A stretch of 56,278 bases of DNA from Synechocystis salina LEGE 00031. GTDB taxonomy: Bacteria; Cyanobacteriota; Cyanobacteriia; Cyanobacteriales; Microcystaceae. The notes under the pieces were generated by a model that worked only from the letters and a program-made list of their open reading frames with translations, ran no database searches and was not told where the DNA came from. Position 1 is the first letter of the stretch. The number at the start of each line of letters is the position of its first letter. Location: the NCBI RefSeq assembly GCF_015207985.1, contig NZ_JADEVV010000024.1, positions 1 to 56,278 of the forward strand. Reading direction: 5' to 3'. This document shows, piece after piece, positions 45,525 through 55,506 of the stretch. The position numbers and the translations under genes were made by a program.

Positions 45525-47570
45525 ATGGAACTACTCTATCAATTAGCCTGGCTAATTCCCGTCCTGCCCCTATTGGGTGCAACGGTAGTTGGCATTGGCC
45601 TCATTTCTTTCAATCAAGCAACCAATAAACTACGGCAAATCAACGCTGTTTTCATCATTTCCTGTTTAGGGGCTGCATTGGTAATGTCTGGGGCTTTGCT
45701 CTGGGATCAAATCCAAGGCCATGCCAGCTATTCCCAAATGATCGAATGGGCATCGGCGGGGAGTTTCCATTTGGAAATGGGTTATGTGATCGATCACCTC
45801 AGCGCCCTGATGTTGGTCATTGTCACCTCCGTGGCCCTATTGGTGATGATCTACACCGATGGTTACATGGCCCACGATCCGGGTTATGTGCGTTTCTATG
45901 CCTATCTCAGTCTGTTTGCTTCCTCCATGCTGGGGTTGGTAATTAGTCCCAATTTGGTGCAGGTTTATATTTTTTGGGAGCTGGTGGGGATGTGTTCCTA
46001 CCTGCTGATCGGTTTTTGGTATGACCGCAAGGCCGCCGCTGACGCTTGCCAAAAAGCTTTTGTCACCAACCGGGTGGGGGATTTTGGCCTATTGCTGGGT
46101 ATCCTCGGGCTCTATTGGGCCACCGGCAGTTTTGACTTTGGCACCATTGGGGAACGCCTAGAAGGTTTGGTTTCCTCCGGTGTGCTCAGCGGGGCGATCG
46201 CCGCCATTCTGGCCATTTTGGTTTTCCTCGGCCCTGTGGCCAAATCGGCCCAATTTCCTCTCCATGTCTGGTTACCGGATGCCATGGAAGGTCCCACTCC
46301 CATTTCTGCCTTGATCCATGCCGCCACCATGGTGGCGGCGGGGGTATTTCTCGTTGCCCGCATGTATCCAGTGTTTGAACCAATTCCAGTGGTGATGAAT
46401 ACCATTGCTTTCACCGGTTGTTTCACTGCCTTTCTGGGGGCCACCATTGCTCTAACCCAGAACGACATTAAAAAAGGCTTAGCCTACTCCACCATTTCCC
46501 AGTTGGGCTATATGGTCATGGCCATGGGCATTGGAGCCTATTCCGCTGGGTTATTTCACCTGATGACCCACGCCTATTTCAAAGCAATGCTGTTCCTCTG
46601 TTCCGGTTCCGTGATCCACGGTATGGAAGGGGTAGTGGGCCACGATCCAATTCTGGCCCAGGATATGCGCATTATGGGAGGGTTACGTAAATATATGCCC
46701 ATCACGGCCACCTGTTTCTTGATCGGAACTTTGGCTATTTGTGGCATTCCTCCCTTTGCGGGCTTTTGGTCTAAGGACGAAATTCTCGGCCTCGCTTTCC
46801 AAGCCAATCCCCTACTCTGGTTTGTGGGTTGGGCCACCGCCGGCATGACCGCTTTTTACATGTTCCGCATGTATTTCATGACCTTTGAAGGGGGTTTCCG
46901 GGGCAATGACCAGGAAGCCAAAGACGGCGTTCTAAAGTTCTACGGCTTAATGCCTAACTTTGGTCCGGGAGCCATGAACGTGAAGGAATTGGACCATGAA
47001 GCAGGGCACGACGACCATGGCCACAGCAGTGAACCCCACGAATCCCCCTTGACCATGACTTTTCCCCTCATGGCCTTGGCGGTTCCTTCGGTGCTAATTG
47101 GTCTCTTGGGACGACCCTGGGCCAACCAATTTGAAGCGTTCATCCATGCGCCGGGGGAAGTGGTGGAACACGCCGCTGAATTTGAATGGGGCGAATTTTA
47201 CATCATGGCCGGCAATTCCATTGGCATTGCCCTCATCGGCATTACCATTGCTTCGTTGATGTATTGGCAACACAAACTCGACCCCAAAGTGTTGGCAGAA
47301 AAGTTTCCCTCTTTGTACCAACTATCCCTGAACAAATGGTACTTTGACGACCTTTATGACAAATTGTTTGTCCAAGGTTCCCGTCGGGTAGCCCGCCAAA
47401 TTATGGAGGTGGATTACAAAGTGATTGACGGAGCGGTTAACCTCACTGGTCTGGTCACCCTAGTTAGTGGGGAGGGCCTAAAGTATCTGGAAAATGGCCG
47501 GGCCCAATTCTACGCCCTCATTGTGTTCGGAGCGGTGTTGGGCTTTGTGATTGTCTTTAGCCTCACCTAA
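45525..47570 (+). CDS. ndhF1: NDH-1 subunit NdhF1
   Basis: This 681-residue protein is the antiporter-like NuoL/NdhF subunit of the thylakoid NDH-1 complex. Marks are MELLYQLAWLIPVLPLLGA, WELVGMCSYLLIGFWY (key Glu of the proton path), KSAQFPLHVWLPDAMEGPTPISALIHAATMVAAGV and KKGLAYSTISQLGYM. It has about 14 to 16 spans and a long amphipathic C-terminal helix. NdhF1 marks NDH-1L, which serves respiration and cyclic electron flow. Length is close to PCC 6803 slr0844. Likely monocistronic; a hairpin follows. Confidence 0.96.
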   Translation: MELLYQLAWLIPVLPLLGATVVGIGLISFNQATNKLRQINAVFIISCLGAALVMSGALLWDQIQGHASYSQMIEWASAGSFHLEMGYVIDHLSALMLVIVTSVALLVMIYTDGYMAHDPGYVRFYAYLSLFASSMLGLVISPNLVQVYIFWELVGMCSYLLIGFWYDRKAAADACQKAFVTNRVGDFGLLLGILGLYWATGSFDFGTIGERLEGLVSSGVLSGAIAAILAILVFLGPVAKSAQFPLHVWLPDAMEGPTPISALIHAATMVAAGVFLVARMYPVFEPIPVVMNTIAFTGCFTAFLGATIALTQNDIKKGLAYSTISQLGYMVMAMGIGAYSAGLFHLMTHAYFKAMLFLCSGSVIHGMEGVVGHDPILAQDMRIMGGLRKYMPITATCFLIGTLAICGIPPFAGFWSKDEILGLAFQANPLLWFVGWATAGMTAFYMFRMYFMTFEGGFRGNDQEAKDGVLKFYGLMPNFGPGAMNVKELDHEAGHDDHGHSSEPHESPLTMTFPLMALAVPSVLIGLLGRPWANQFEAFIHAPGEVVEHAAEFEWGEFYIMAGNSIGIALIGITIASLMYWQHKLDPKVLAEKFPSLYQLSLNKWYFDDLYDKLFVQGSRRVARQIMEVDYKVIDGAVNLTGLVTLVSGEGLKYLENGRAQFYALIVFGAVLGFVIVFSLT

Positions 47571-47579
47571 GCTGTCACC

Positions 47580-47725
47580 GGGGAGAGATATTTTTACTGT
47601 CTCCCCCAGAAAACGGGGTAAGTCTTCCTGACCACTGCCCCCTCTGTGCCATTTGGTTGCCATAACCAGATGGTTTTTTCTGGCGGGTAAACCTAGGGTT
47701 CCTAGGCTAAAACCCGGGGTTTTTA
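47580..47725 (+). terminator. hairpin region after ndhF1
   Basis: GGGGAGA (47580-47586) pairs with TCTCCCC (47600-47606) 10 bp after the ndhF1 stop. Further on, two CCTAGG palindromes and an AAAACCC/GGGGTTTTT inverted repeat occur (about 47693-47725), the last ending in five T. One of these probably ends ndhF1 transcription. The second also abuts the stop of the minus-strand small gene. Confidence 0.4.
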
Positions 47726-47941
47726 GTAGCTGTCTTCCCCTTGGACAGTTTTGAGCACTAAACGTTGATTGGCCTGCATCAACAGGTCGGCGATCGCCGT
47801 TTTGAACCGTAGGGCGACGGAGGAATTAGCCAAGAAAGCCTGGGCTTGCTCCCGGTATTCTGCTCCTTGTACCGTTTCCGCTTGGTCTAGGGTTTCCAAC
47901 GCTTGGCAGAGGTCATTGATCTGGGCGGTATGGTCAGACAC
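47723..47941 (-). CDS. 72-aa hypothetical helical protein
   Basis: This frame encodes 72 residues from a GTG start. The sequence is predicted helical (INDLCQALETLDQAETV, YREQAQAFLANSSVALRFKTAIADLLMQANQRL) without a membrane span or motif. Its composition looks protein-like and the opposite-strand frame does not, so I prefer it to its overlapping shadow. No family is recognised. Confidence 0.5.
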   Translation of the reverse strand: MSDHTAQINDLCQALETLDQAETVQGAEYREQAQAFLANSSVALRFKTAIADLLMQANQRLVLKTVQGEDSY

Positions 47942-48152
47942 GGTCTTGTTGCTCCAATGCAGTTTCCGCCATGGTAACCCAGCTACCCAAAAACAGAACC
48001 TTGCTTAATGAAACTTTTGCCTTGTTGCCGTTCCCACTTCTACCATTGCAAAGCTAGGCCAAAGGTTGACTTCCTTTGGCATCCCCTGAGGCAATAACTA
48101 GCCACCGTTAAAATGGGGTAAGCCGAGGTTCTAAACAGGAGGTGTTGATTCC

Positions 48153-48725
48153 GTGTCCGGTAAAAAAAATGATTACGATGCCCTCTTAGCAGATTTCACT
48201 GATAGGGAAGGGGCGATCGCCCTGTTGCGCCAATACCGACCCTACCTGGAAAAATTGCCCAGTTTACGGCGACCCGAACAAAGTATTATCACCATTCCCC
48301 TGCCCATTGTTCGTTTACGTTATCTGCCCCTCAACGATGCTGACCAAGGGGGCCGACAAACCACTCCCGTAGCGAAGGTAATTCCCTGTGACCTGGCGAT
48401 TTTAATGTGTGACCCAGAATGGCAGGTGAAATTAGGCTCAGAAATCTTGGTTTTCATCCACCGTCCAGAAGAAAACTTTTCCGATCTGCTCGGTCGTTGG
48501 CGTCGGAGTCAAATTTACCTAGACCAGGACTATGAATGGCTGATGCCCCCCCAGGAAAAACACATGTTTAGTGAAGCGGCGGAAGAAATCTGTCCCCTAT
48601 TCATTATTTTTGAGCAGACTCCTAATCATATCCAAAAGGGCCTGGCTGGGGCGGGTTTACCCTTTGTGCTCCATGGTGAAGGCTATGCCCCTGTAACGGA
48701 AACTCCCGAACTAATTTCTGAATAG
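48153..48725 (+). CDS. conserved hypothetical protein
   Basis: This 190-residue soluble protein starts with a GTG preceded by GGAGGTG at a suitable distance. It contains REGAIALLRQYRPYLEKLP, IITIPLPIVRLRYLPL, CDLAILMCDPEWQVKLGSEILVFIH and FSEAAEEICPLFIIFEQTP. I recall similar proteins in many cyanobacteria near sdhB or ndhF, without function. It is convergent with sdhB, 28 bp away. Confidence 0.65.
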   Translation: MSGKKNDYDALLADFTDREGAIALLRQYRPYLEKLPSLRRPEQSIITIPLPIVRLRYLPLNDADQGGRQTTPVAKVIPCDLAILMCDPEWQVKLGSEILVFIHRPEENFSDLLGRWRRSQIYLDQDYEWLMPPQEKHMFSEAAEEICPLFIIFEQTPNHIQKGLAGAGLPFVLHGEGYAPVTETPELISE

Positions 48726-48741
48726 CGGCTAGAGATTACCG

Positions 48742-48753
48742 GGCCTTCGGGCC
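48742..48753. terminator. UUCG hairpin between convergent genes
   Basis: GGCC-TTCG-GGCC forms a short stem with a stable UUCG-type loop, directly behind the sdhB stop and 17 bp after the convergent gene. No T-run follows, so its role as terminator is uncertain. Confidence 0.3.
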
Positions 48754-49491
48754 TTAAAGAGGGTCCATGAGGTCGAATAAACGAATTTTTAAAGCTTCAA
48801 TTTGGGAGAGGGGGGCCACTCCAGTGGGGCAAGAATCACTACACATCCGACAGTTGTTACACCCCCACACCCCCTGTTTATCTTTTCCTAGGGCTTCAAG
48901 GCGGGCCTTGCTGGCCATATCCCGATTATCCAAAATTAAACGGTGGGCCTTGGCGAGGGCATGGGGACCGACAAAATTGTCATTTTTCTTTTTGGCATCG
49001 CAGTCAGAATAGCAAACTCCACAAAGCACACAGTTGCTCACATCATTGAGGGCGGCCCGTTGCGCCGGTGACTGGAGAAATTCCGATCCGTTTTCCCTTT
49101 GGCGCTTATTCATTAGGTAGGGATAAACCGCATCCAAGCCGGCAAAAAATTTGTCCATATCCACCACTAAATCCTTAATAACGGGTAAATTGCCCAGGGG
49201 ACTAATGGTGAAAATGCCGGTATTTTCCTGGTTACTATCGGTGAGCCACTGTTCTAAATTTTTAATGCTTTCTTTACAGGCCAATACCGGGCGATCATTA
49301 ACCCGCAGAGCACAGCTACCACAGATGGCATTGCGACAGTTTTTGCGGAAGGCGAGACTGCCATCCTGTTGCCATTTAATCTGATTCAAACAGTCTAGGA
49401 CGGTGGCCTGGGTATCAACCTCCAAAGCATAATTTTGCCAATGGCGATCGCCGTTGCCCTGTTGTCGTTGCACTTTAAAAGTAATTTTCAT
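48754..49491 (-). CDS. sdhB: succinate dehydrogenase iron-sulphur subunit
   Basis: This 245-residue protein is the electron-transfer subunit of succinate:quinone oxidoreductase. The 2Fe-2S domain has CRNAICGSCALRVNDRPVLAC. The C-terminal ferredoxin domain has CVLCGVCYSDC and CNNCRMCSDSCPTGV for the 4Fe-4S and 3Fe-4S centres. Length is normal. As usual in Synechocystis, no sdhA, C or D gene is adjacent. In this organism the enzyme feeds electrons to thylakoid plastoquinone. Confidence 0.96.
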   Translation of the reverse strand: MKITFKVQRQQGNGDRHWQNYALEVDTQATVLDCLNQIKWQQDGSLAFRKNCRNAICGSCALRVNDRPVLACKESIKNLEQWLTDSNQENTGIFTISPLGNLPVIKDLVVDMDKFFAGLDAVYPYLMNKRQRENGSEFLQSPAQRAALNDVSNCVLCGVCYSDCDAKKKNDNFVGPHALAKAHRLILDNRDMASKARLEALGKDKQGVWGCNNCRMCSDSCPTGVAPLSQIEALKIRLFDLMDPL

Positions 49492-49657
49492 GGTAAGGGA
49501 GGTTAACTTAGCAAAAAGGGCATGAACTTCCCATTACCAAAGGGCCACTGACAATAATTTTTCTGCCTGGCCCCTGCAAATGCCCGCCAGTTAATGGGGA
49601 ATTACAGGAAGATGTCCTCCTTAAATTTTACCCCCCATTAGCCCTAGGAAATTAGCC

Positions 49658-50047
49658 TTACTCTTCCTCGTCGTCGGCCCCCACCTGCTTGAGGTGAATA
49701 TGTTTGCGGCCGAGGGTAATTTCAAATTCATCTCCTACGTTGAGACTCATTTTTTTTGTGTAGGCGGCGCCAATGAGAAGATTGCCATTGGATTGCACGC
49801 TAATGCGGTAACTGGCGGAACGTCCTCCCCGACCTTGGCCAGAGGAAGAACTATCTAAATCAATGCCTTGGGCATCCATTAAGGCGTTGTAGAACTTCAT
49901 CATATTGACCCGAGGCAGGCCTTTTTTGGTGGAAGTTACATAACCGCAGATTTTGGCTTTCTCTTCTTTGGGAAGGTCTCCTAATTCTTTAACTTTCTCG
50001 AGCAATGCTTCGCCGGTTAAGGGCTTGGTTGCGTTTGATTTAGCCAT
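49658..50047 (-). CDS. AbrB-like transcription regulator (cyAbrB2 type)
   Basis: This 129-residue protein is a cyanobacterial AbrB-like regulator. The DNA-binding AbrB domain is at the C terminus, unlike in Bacillus: YRISVQSNGNLLIGAAYTKKMSLNVGDEFEITLGRKHIHLKQV. The N-terminal part contains PLTGEALLEKVKELGDLPKEEKAKICGY. It matches the cyAbrB2 group (sll0822 in PCC 6803, from memory), which controls nitrogen, carbon and hydrogenase genes. I use the ATG at 50047; 14 extra residues before it are not family-like. Confidence 0.9.
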   Translation of the reverse strand: MAKSNATKPLTGEALLEKVKELGDLPKEEKAKICGYVTSTKKGLPRVNMMKFYNALMDAQGIDLDSSSSGQGRGGRSASYRISVQSNGNLLIGAAYTKKMSLNVGDEFEITLGRKHIHLKQVGADDEEE

Positions 50048-50240
50048 TAAAGTTTTCAGTGATTGAGATTGATCAGGGTTGGGAAGCAAGATGGGGTTAG
50101 TCGAGGGAATAATGGGCTCTTTTTCCCCTTGCTACCCTGCTTATATTACACGTTTCTAGCAATAATTATCTAATTTGTTTAAATAAATAGTTAATTTAAT
50201 GGGATAGTTGATGGGCAAGGATGGCTTCTATACTAAAGAG

Positions 50241-50684
50241 ATGAAGTTGACAACAAAAAGCCATTACAGTGTTAAAGCCCTGCTGGATTTAGCTCTACAA
50301 CCAGACTACGGCCCTGCTTCGGTGAAGGCGATCGCCGAGCGACAAAATATTCCTGGGCCCTATTTGGAAAAACTGTTGATTACCCTACGACGGGCAGGCA
50401 TAGTTAATGCCTATCGGGGGGTGAGGGGAGGTTATCAATTGGCCCAGGCTCCGGACCAGATTTCCCTGGGGCAAATATTAGCAGCTCTGGAAGAAAGTTT
50501 GGAACCATTTCCCCAATATAGGGATGACCAAAGTTTGGCGGAGGATTGGGTCACCCTGAGTGTGTGGCGACAATTACACCAAAAATTTATCAAAGCTCTT
50601 TATTCGATCACTTTGGCCGACCTCTATTACGATGCCCGCAGTTGGCAAGCGGCCCAGGGGGAGGGGATTAATTTTATTGTTTGA
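50241..50684 (+). CDS. Rrf2 family transcription regulator lacking cysteines
   Basis: This 147-residue protein is an Rrf2-type winged-helix regulator. MKLTTKSHYSVKALLDLAL begins the domain, SVKAIAERQNIPGPYLEKLLITLRRAGIVNAYRGVRGGYQLA is the recognition and wing region. The usual three cysteines that hold an Fe-S cluster in IscR-like members are absent; in fact there is no cysteine at all, so it should sense something else or act constitutively. I use the ATG at 50241. It diverges from cyAbrB2 and is convergent with cph2. Confidence 0.87.
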   Translation: MKLTTKSHYSVKALLDLALQPDYGPASVKAIAERQNIPGPYLEKLLITLRRAGIVNAYRGVRGGYQLAQAPDQISLGQILAALEESLEPFPQYRDDQSLAEDWVTLSVWRQLHQKFIKALYSITLADLYYDARSWQAAQGEGINFIV

Positions 50685-50711
50685 TGGCGTCAGTGAACGG
50701 TTCAGTTATGG

Positions 50712-53700
50712 TTACGTTTCTGCTTCAACCGGGGGTAATTCGGCCTCCTCGTAGGTCCGCCATTGATTGCGACCATGGGCCTTGGCTTCATAGAGGGCTA
50801 AATCCGCTGCTTTGACTAGGGACTGGGGACTGCCATGGCGATCGGGTAAACAGACAGCAATGCCAATGCTGACGGTGACATAGCCGGTGTCGGATTCAGT
50901 GTGGGGAATGGCCAAGTTAGCCACTTCCGCCTGGAGGGCTTCCACCACATGAATAGCTCCCTGGAGTTCGGTTTGGGACAGGATAATGGCAAATTCTTCC
51001 CCTCCGTAACGGGCCGCTAAATCCGTTGGTCTTTTGGCCACTTTGGCCATAACACTAGCAATTTTTTTCAAGCACCGATCGCCGGCGGGATGGCCGTAAT
51101 TATCATTAAAACCTTTGAAAAAGTCCACGTCACAAAGTAGCAGGGCTAGGGGCTCCGTAACCCGTTGCAATCGTTGCCATTCCCGTTCCAGGGTGGAATT
51201 AAATAGATAGCGGTTCCCCACCTGGGTGAGGGCATCCAAGGAAGAAATTTGTTGCAATCTAATGTTGGCGGTTTCCAGTTGTTCATACAGTTCCCCTTGA
51301 TGAATGGCGATCGCCACCTGGGTGGCCAACTCCATCAACAGTTGCAGATCCTCTTCTTGCCAATAACGGGGGGCTTTACATTCGTGGGCAATGAGCAAAC
51401 CCCAAAGATTTTCATTAAAAACCACCGGCACCACCAAATTGGCCTTGACCTGGTAGTGACGCAGTAACTCCTTGTGGCATTCTGCCAAGTCAGCCTTTTC
51501 AATGTCAGACACGGCCCGCACCCTACCTTCCCGGTAAAGCCGCAGATAATGGCCCTTAAAACAGGGGTCGTCAATTTCTTCATTAATGATCGATTGGCAA
51601 AAATCGTTGTGGGATTCCGTCACCACCCGCCCCGACCACTGGGAATTAAATTTAAATAACAGCACTCGGTCAGTGTTTAAAAATTGCCTCACTTCAGTGA
51701 CAGTGGAATGCAAAATATCATTGATATTGAGGGAAGAACGGATCTTATTAGAGATTTTCAGCACCAATTTTTCCTTGGTATTGCGCTGTTCTAGGCGTTC
51801 CTTGAGGGAAACGTAATCGTGCAGTTTTTCCGTCCAAGGATTTTCTCGGTTGAGGATATTGGGAGGAAAAGCTTCGCCAGCATCGTCTGGAGGATGCTCC
51901 GGCTTTACCTCCAATGAGGAATCGTGGAGCAGTGGGGGAGTGGGGCCAAAATCAAGAATTTGCGGATAAAACAAATAGGTAATTATGGCTTCCGCCGGTA
52001 GGGGTCTGGTGAGAAAATAACCCTGTCCCAGGTGACAGCCCATTTTGCGGAGACGTTGCAGTTGGGCTTCCGATTCAATGCCTTCGGCAACGATTTCTAA
52101 ATTCAGACCCTTAGCCAAATCGATTACATATTGAACAATGGCAGTGTCAGCCCCCTCATTAAGTAAATCGTCCACAAAGGATTTATCGATTTTGAGACGG
52201 TGAATGGGCAGTTGCTTGAGCATACTCAAGGAAGAATAGCCGGTGCCAAAATCATCGATCGCCACTTGCACTCCCTCTTCCCGCAGACGATGGAGTAGTT
52301 TGACTGTACCCTTAATGTCCTCCATCATCAAACTTTCGGTAATTTCTAGCTCCAGATCCTCCGGTGGCATGGCTGTACGTTCCAAACAATCCAAAACTGA
52401 ATTGAGCCATTTATCGTCCTGGAACTGGCGAGCCGAAATATTGACCGCCATGCGTAACCGCCTTCCCGTTTCTCGGTAAAAATGCTGGTGGGTGGCACAG
52501 GCCATTTCCAGCACCCATTGTCCAAGGTTATGAATTAAGCCCAACTCCTCCGCCAACGGAATAAATACATCGGGGGCCACCTGGCCCAGACGGGGATGTT
52601 GCCAACGCACCAACGCTTCCATGCCCATCAATTTGCCCGTATCCAGGGCCACCTGAGGCTGAAAATAGAGCACAAATTCCCCGTTCACCAATGCCCGTCG
52701 CAGGTCTGATTCCAAAGTCAGGCGATCAAGCGTCGGCGAAGAATCCTGGGGCAGATAAAACTGATAGGTGTTTTTCCCCTGGCATTTGGCTCTAGTCAGG
52801 GCAATCTCAGCAAACTTGAGCAAAGATTCAGCAGTTTCACCATCGTAGGGAGCCATGCTGATGCCCGTGCTAGCGGTGAGGTAAATGGGTTGTCCTTCAA
52901 TAAAAAACGGCTCCTGGAAAGTACCCAACAGAGTTTCGCACAGGGGAATAATTTCTTGCTTATCACTAATTTTGGTCAGCAGAACCGTAAAACCATCCCC
53001 ATGCCAACGGGATAATAACGGGGCATAGGCGGCCAGGGGGGACAATTTTTGCTTCAGGCGATCGGCCACCTCCTGCAACAGGCTGTCGCCAATTTTATGG
53101 CCAAAGCTTTCATTAATGCGTTTGAATCTGTCCATGGCAATGACCAAAACCCCTACCATTTTGCCTTCGTAGAGAGCATCGAGCAGGGCCAGGGTGAGTT
53201 GCCGGTTAAAAATGATCCAATTAGGTAATTGGGTAAGGGGATCGTAGGCTGTTTGTTGGGTAATTAATCTGGTGACAAACTGTTGGGTTATGGCCATATA
53301 AAGCTGGGTGCCGGCCACCTGGGCCAATTTTTGCTCTGCTTCTTCCCAAATGGGCATTAGCTTTTGGGTTTCCTGCCAGGCTTCAAAGGAAAGGCGGGGC
53401 AACATATTGCGGCGATCGACTATCCGTTTCCCGGCCCAATTTTTCACCAGAGATTGTTCTTTGCGCAGAAAGATTAGTCCCCCCACCCATTGCTGATCCG
53501 CGGTCAGGGGCACCACCAAAAAAGATTGAAAATTGTCCGCATTCAATGCCTCCGCCGGAGCGGTCCAATTGCCCTTTTTGCCCAATTCACTGAGGGTGTA
53601 GCCCTGGGGGACACAATTGTTGGTATGGGAGGGTTTCACACTGGTCAAAAATTTTGGTTTTTCCCAGAGGGACTGCACTGGAGTGGAGGACTCCGCCGCT

Positions 53701-54539
53701 GCTGGTTTTCCCCGCATCAACTCCTGCCAGAGGTCAGTTTCCAGCCATTCTCCCCAATTAAAACTGAGATTCCATTGGTAATACCGGGCCGAAGTCCCTG
53801 TGAGATCCGGGGCAATGTAGAGCACTGCTCCGTCCGCTTCCATTGCTTCCCCCACCATCTGCAGCGCATACTGCCAGGTTTCTGGGCGATCGCCATACTG
53901 GGCCACGGTGCTTTCCAGGCGTTGGACTAGGGCTTCTTGGATTTGTTGCTGATGGACCCGCTCACTGAGTTGGGACTGGGTAATGGCCAGGGAAACTTCC
54001 TTACTGAGGAGAGCCATGGTTTCCCATTCCTGGTCTGTGAATCGTCGGGGCTTGCTGTGGTGTATGGCCATAATGCCCCACAGTTGTTGATCCTGCATGA
54101 TGGGCACCGTTAAGGAAGATAGTACCCCCATGGCCAAAAGATATTGAATATGGCAACTATCCACCTCCATATAACGGTTGTTTAGGTAGTCCATGGTGCT
54201 GATGTGGCCAGACAAATCATGGGACCTTTTACGGCGGTGGGCCACATCCACTGCAATCATTTTTCTTTGCATACCCAACTCCTCCCTGGCGTGGGGGGGA
54301 ATGTCGTCCGCAGGGAAATGGAGCCCCAATAGGGAAGGCAAAACGGCTCTGTCCACCGCCTCTGACAGTACTTCTCCACTACCATCAGCCGCAAATCGAT
54401 AAACTTTTACCCGGTCCACTCCCAAAAATAGCTGAGCTTCCTCCACAATTACTTGGAGGGTTTCCCGCAAAGTCAAAGCCCGATGAAATTTATTAATGAC
54501 ATTGCGGAGAAAATTTTCCAGGGAGTGATTAGAATCCAT
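50712..54539 (-). CDS. cph2: phytochrome-like photoreceptor Cph2 with GGDEF/EAL domains
   Basis: This 1275-residue photoreceptor has the Cph2 order: GAF1 with bilin cysteine Cys129 (VDSCHIQYL), GAF2, GGDEF1, EAL, GAF3 and GGDEF2. GAF3 is a cyanobacteriochrome domain with the blue/green type DPCF cysteine (Cys993) and a second Cys-His (Cys1021, AECHKELL). GGDEF1 is degenerate (WHGDGF), the EAL domain looks complete ([23 protein letters not shown]), and GGDEF2 has an intact GGEEF. In PCC 6803 Cph2 makes cyclic di-GMP in blue light and inhibits phototaxis. I use the ATG at 54539 from the known N terminus. Confidence 0.95.
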   Translation of the reverse strand: MDSNHSLENFLRNVINKFHRALTLRETLQVIVEEAQLFLGVDRVKVYRFAADGSGEVLSEAVDRAVLPSLLGLHFPADDIPPHAREELGMQRKMIAVDVAHRRKRSHDLSGHISTMDYLNNRYMEVDSCHIQYLLAMGVLSSLTVPIMQDQQLWGIMAIHHSKPRRFTDQEWETMALLSKEVSLAITQSQLSERVHQQQIQEALVQRLESTVAQYGDRPETWQYALQMVGEAMEADGAVLYIAPDLTGTSARYYQWNLSFNWGEWLETDLWQELMRGKPAAAESSTPVQSLWEKPKFLTSVKPSHTNNCVPQGYTLSELGKKGNWTAPAEALNADNFQSFLVVPLTADQQWVGGLIFLRKEQSLVKNWAGKRIVDRRNMLPRLSFEAWQETQKLMPIWEEAEQKLAQVAGTQLYMAITQQFVTRLITQQTAYDPLTQLPNWIIFNRQLTLALLDALYEGKMVGVLVIAMDRFKRINESFGHKIGDSLLQEVADRLKQKLSPLAAYAPLLSRWHGDGFTVLLTKISDKQEIIPLCETLLGTFQEPFFIEGQPIYLTASTGISMAPYDGETAESLLKFAEIALTRAKCQGKNTYQFYLPQDSSPTLDRLTLESDLRRALVNGEFVLYFQPQVALDTGKLMGMEALVRWQHPRLGQVAPDVFIPLAEELGLIHNLGQWVLEMACATHQHFYRETGRRLRMAVNISARQFQDDKWLNSVLDCLERTAMPPEDLELEITESLMMEDIKGTVKLLHRLREEGVQVAIDDFGTGYSSLSMLKQLPIHRLKIDKSFVDDLLNEGADTAIVQYVIDLAKGLNLEIVAEGIESEAQLQRLRKMGCHLGQGYFLTRPLPAEAIITYLFYPQILDFGPTPPLLHDSSLEVKPEHPPDDAGEAFPPNILNRENPWTEKLHDYVSLKERLEQRNTKEKLVLKISNKIRSSLNINDILHSTVTEVRQFLNTDRVLLFKFNSQWSGRVVTESHNDFCQSIINEEIDDPCFKGHYLRLYREGRVRAVSDIEKADLAECHKELLRHYQVKANLVVPVVFNENLWGLLIAHECKAPRYWQEEDLQLLMELATQVAIAIHQGELYEQLETANIRLQQISSLDALTQVGNRYLFNSTLEREWQRLQRVTEPLALLLCDVDFFKGFNDNYGHPAGDRCLKKIASVMAKVAKRPTDLAARYGGEEFAIILSQTELQGAIHVVEALQAEVANLAIPHTESDTGYVTVSIGIAVCLPDRHGSPQSLVKAADLALYEAKAHGRNQWRTYEEAELPPVEAET

Positions 54540-54961
54540 GTTTTGACACAACGAAGATTGGGCGGAGGAAGGAGATTGTCGCAACAATCAACGGCAAAAC
54601 CAGCCAAAGTCATAGGTAGTCTTCCCCCACGAAAAAAAAAGATCCGCCCTAGAAACCTTGATTGTTTAAACCGCTTCTGTTTACCCTCGGCCCTTGGCGA
54701 TTAGATCCTTGCCAGCCTTAGTACCCAGGAAAGGAGAACAAAACTTAAGCCAATAAAAGGGAGGGAAAACTAAATTGAATTTTCTCTATATCTTAACAAA
54801 ATTGGGTAGGGAACCATGGTGGCTCTGGTGGCTGTTGCGGGGAAAGAGTTGCATGTTTGCCGGCCACCCTCCACAATGAAGCCAATTTGCCCAGGGTTTT
54901 TCCCTTACTTGATCGGCGATTTTTCTTGATTTAATTTACTTTTTTTCCAACAATCTTTGCT
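54540..54961. other. intergenic region between cph2 and coaD
   Basis: About 420 bp separate the divergent cph2 and coaD genes. The stretch is AT-rich near coaD (ATTTAATTTACTTTTTTTCC before the GTG) and holds an A9 tract at about 54632-54640. It should contain both promoters, but I cannot place them. Small frames here look accidental. Confidence 0.4.
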
Positions 54962-55441
54962 GTGATCGCTATTTATCCTGGTAGTTTTGACCCCATTACC
55001 CTCGGTCATTTGGACATTATTGAGCGGGGTAGTGGTTTGTTTGAGCAAATCATTGTCGCCGTGCTCTGTAATCCCAGCAAGCAACCCCTATTTTCGGTGG
55101 AAAAGCGACTGGAGCAGATCCGCCACTGCACCCAACACCTCGCTAATGTGACCGTGGATAGCTTCAATGGACTGACGGTGGACTACGCCAAGCAAAAACA
55201 AGCAACGGTCCTATTGCGGGGTCTGAGGGTCCTGTCGGACTTTGAGAAGGAGTTACAAATGGCCCACACTAATCAAACCCTTTGGGACGGAGTGGAAACT
55301 GTATTTTTGGCCACCGCCAAGGAATATAGCTTTTTAAGTAGTAGTATTGTCAAAGAAATTGCCAAGTTCGGTGGTAGTGTGGATCATCTTGTTCCCCCCT
55401 CGATTTTGGCCGATATTTGTTCTTCCTACCCATCCCCCTAG
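54962..55441 (+). CDS. coaD: phosphopantetheine adenylyltransferase
   Basis: This 159-residue enzyme makes dephospho-CoA, the fourth step of CoA synthesis. It has the nucleotidyltransferase start [19 protein letters not shown] with the T-x-G-H motif, [18 protein letters not shown], and [12 protein letters not shown]. The start is a GTG. It precedes the coiled-coil protein gene by 65 bp on the same strand. Confidence 0.96.
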   Translation: MIAIYPGSFDPITLGHLDIIERGSGLFEQIIVAVLCNPSKQPLFSVEKRLEQIRHCTQHLANVTVDSFNGLTVDYAKQKQATVLLRGLRVLSDFEKELQMAHTNQTLWDGVETVFLATAKEYSFLSSSIVKEIAKFGGSVDHLVPPSILADICSSYPSP

Positions 55442-55506
55442 ATCAATTGCGTTAAAACCGTTTTAACTTTCGTTCTATTTGCCCCGTCAAGCGCCTAGAT
55501 AACCCT

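Noticed and set aside
47769-48008. Plus-strand 79-codon frame opposite the 72-aa gene
   Set aside because: The minus-strand frame has the more protein-like helical sequence; this one looks like its shadow.
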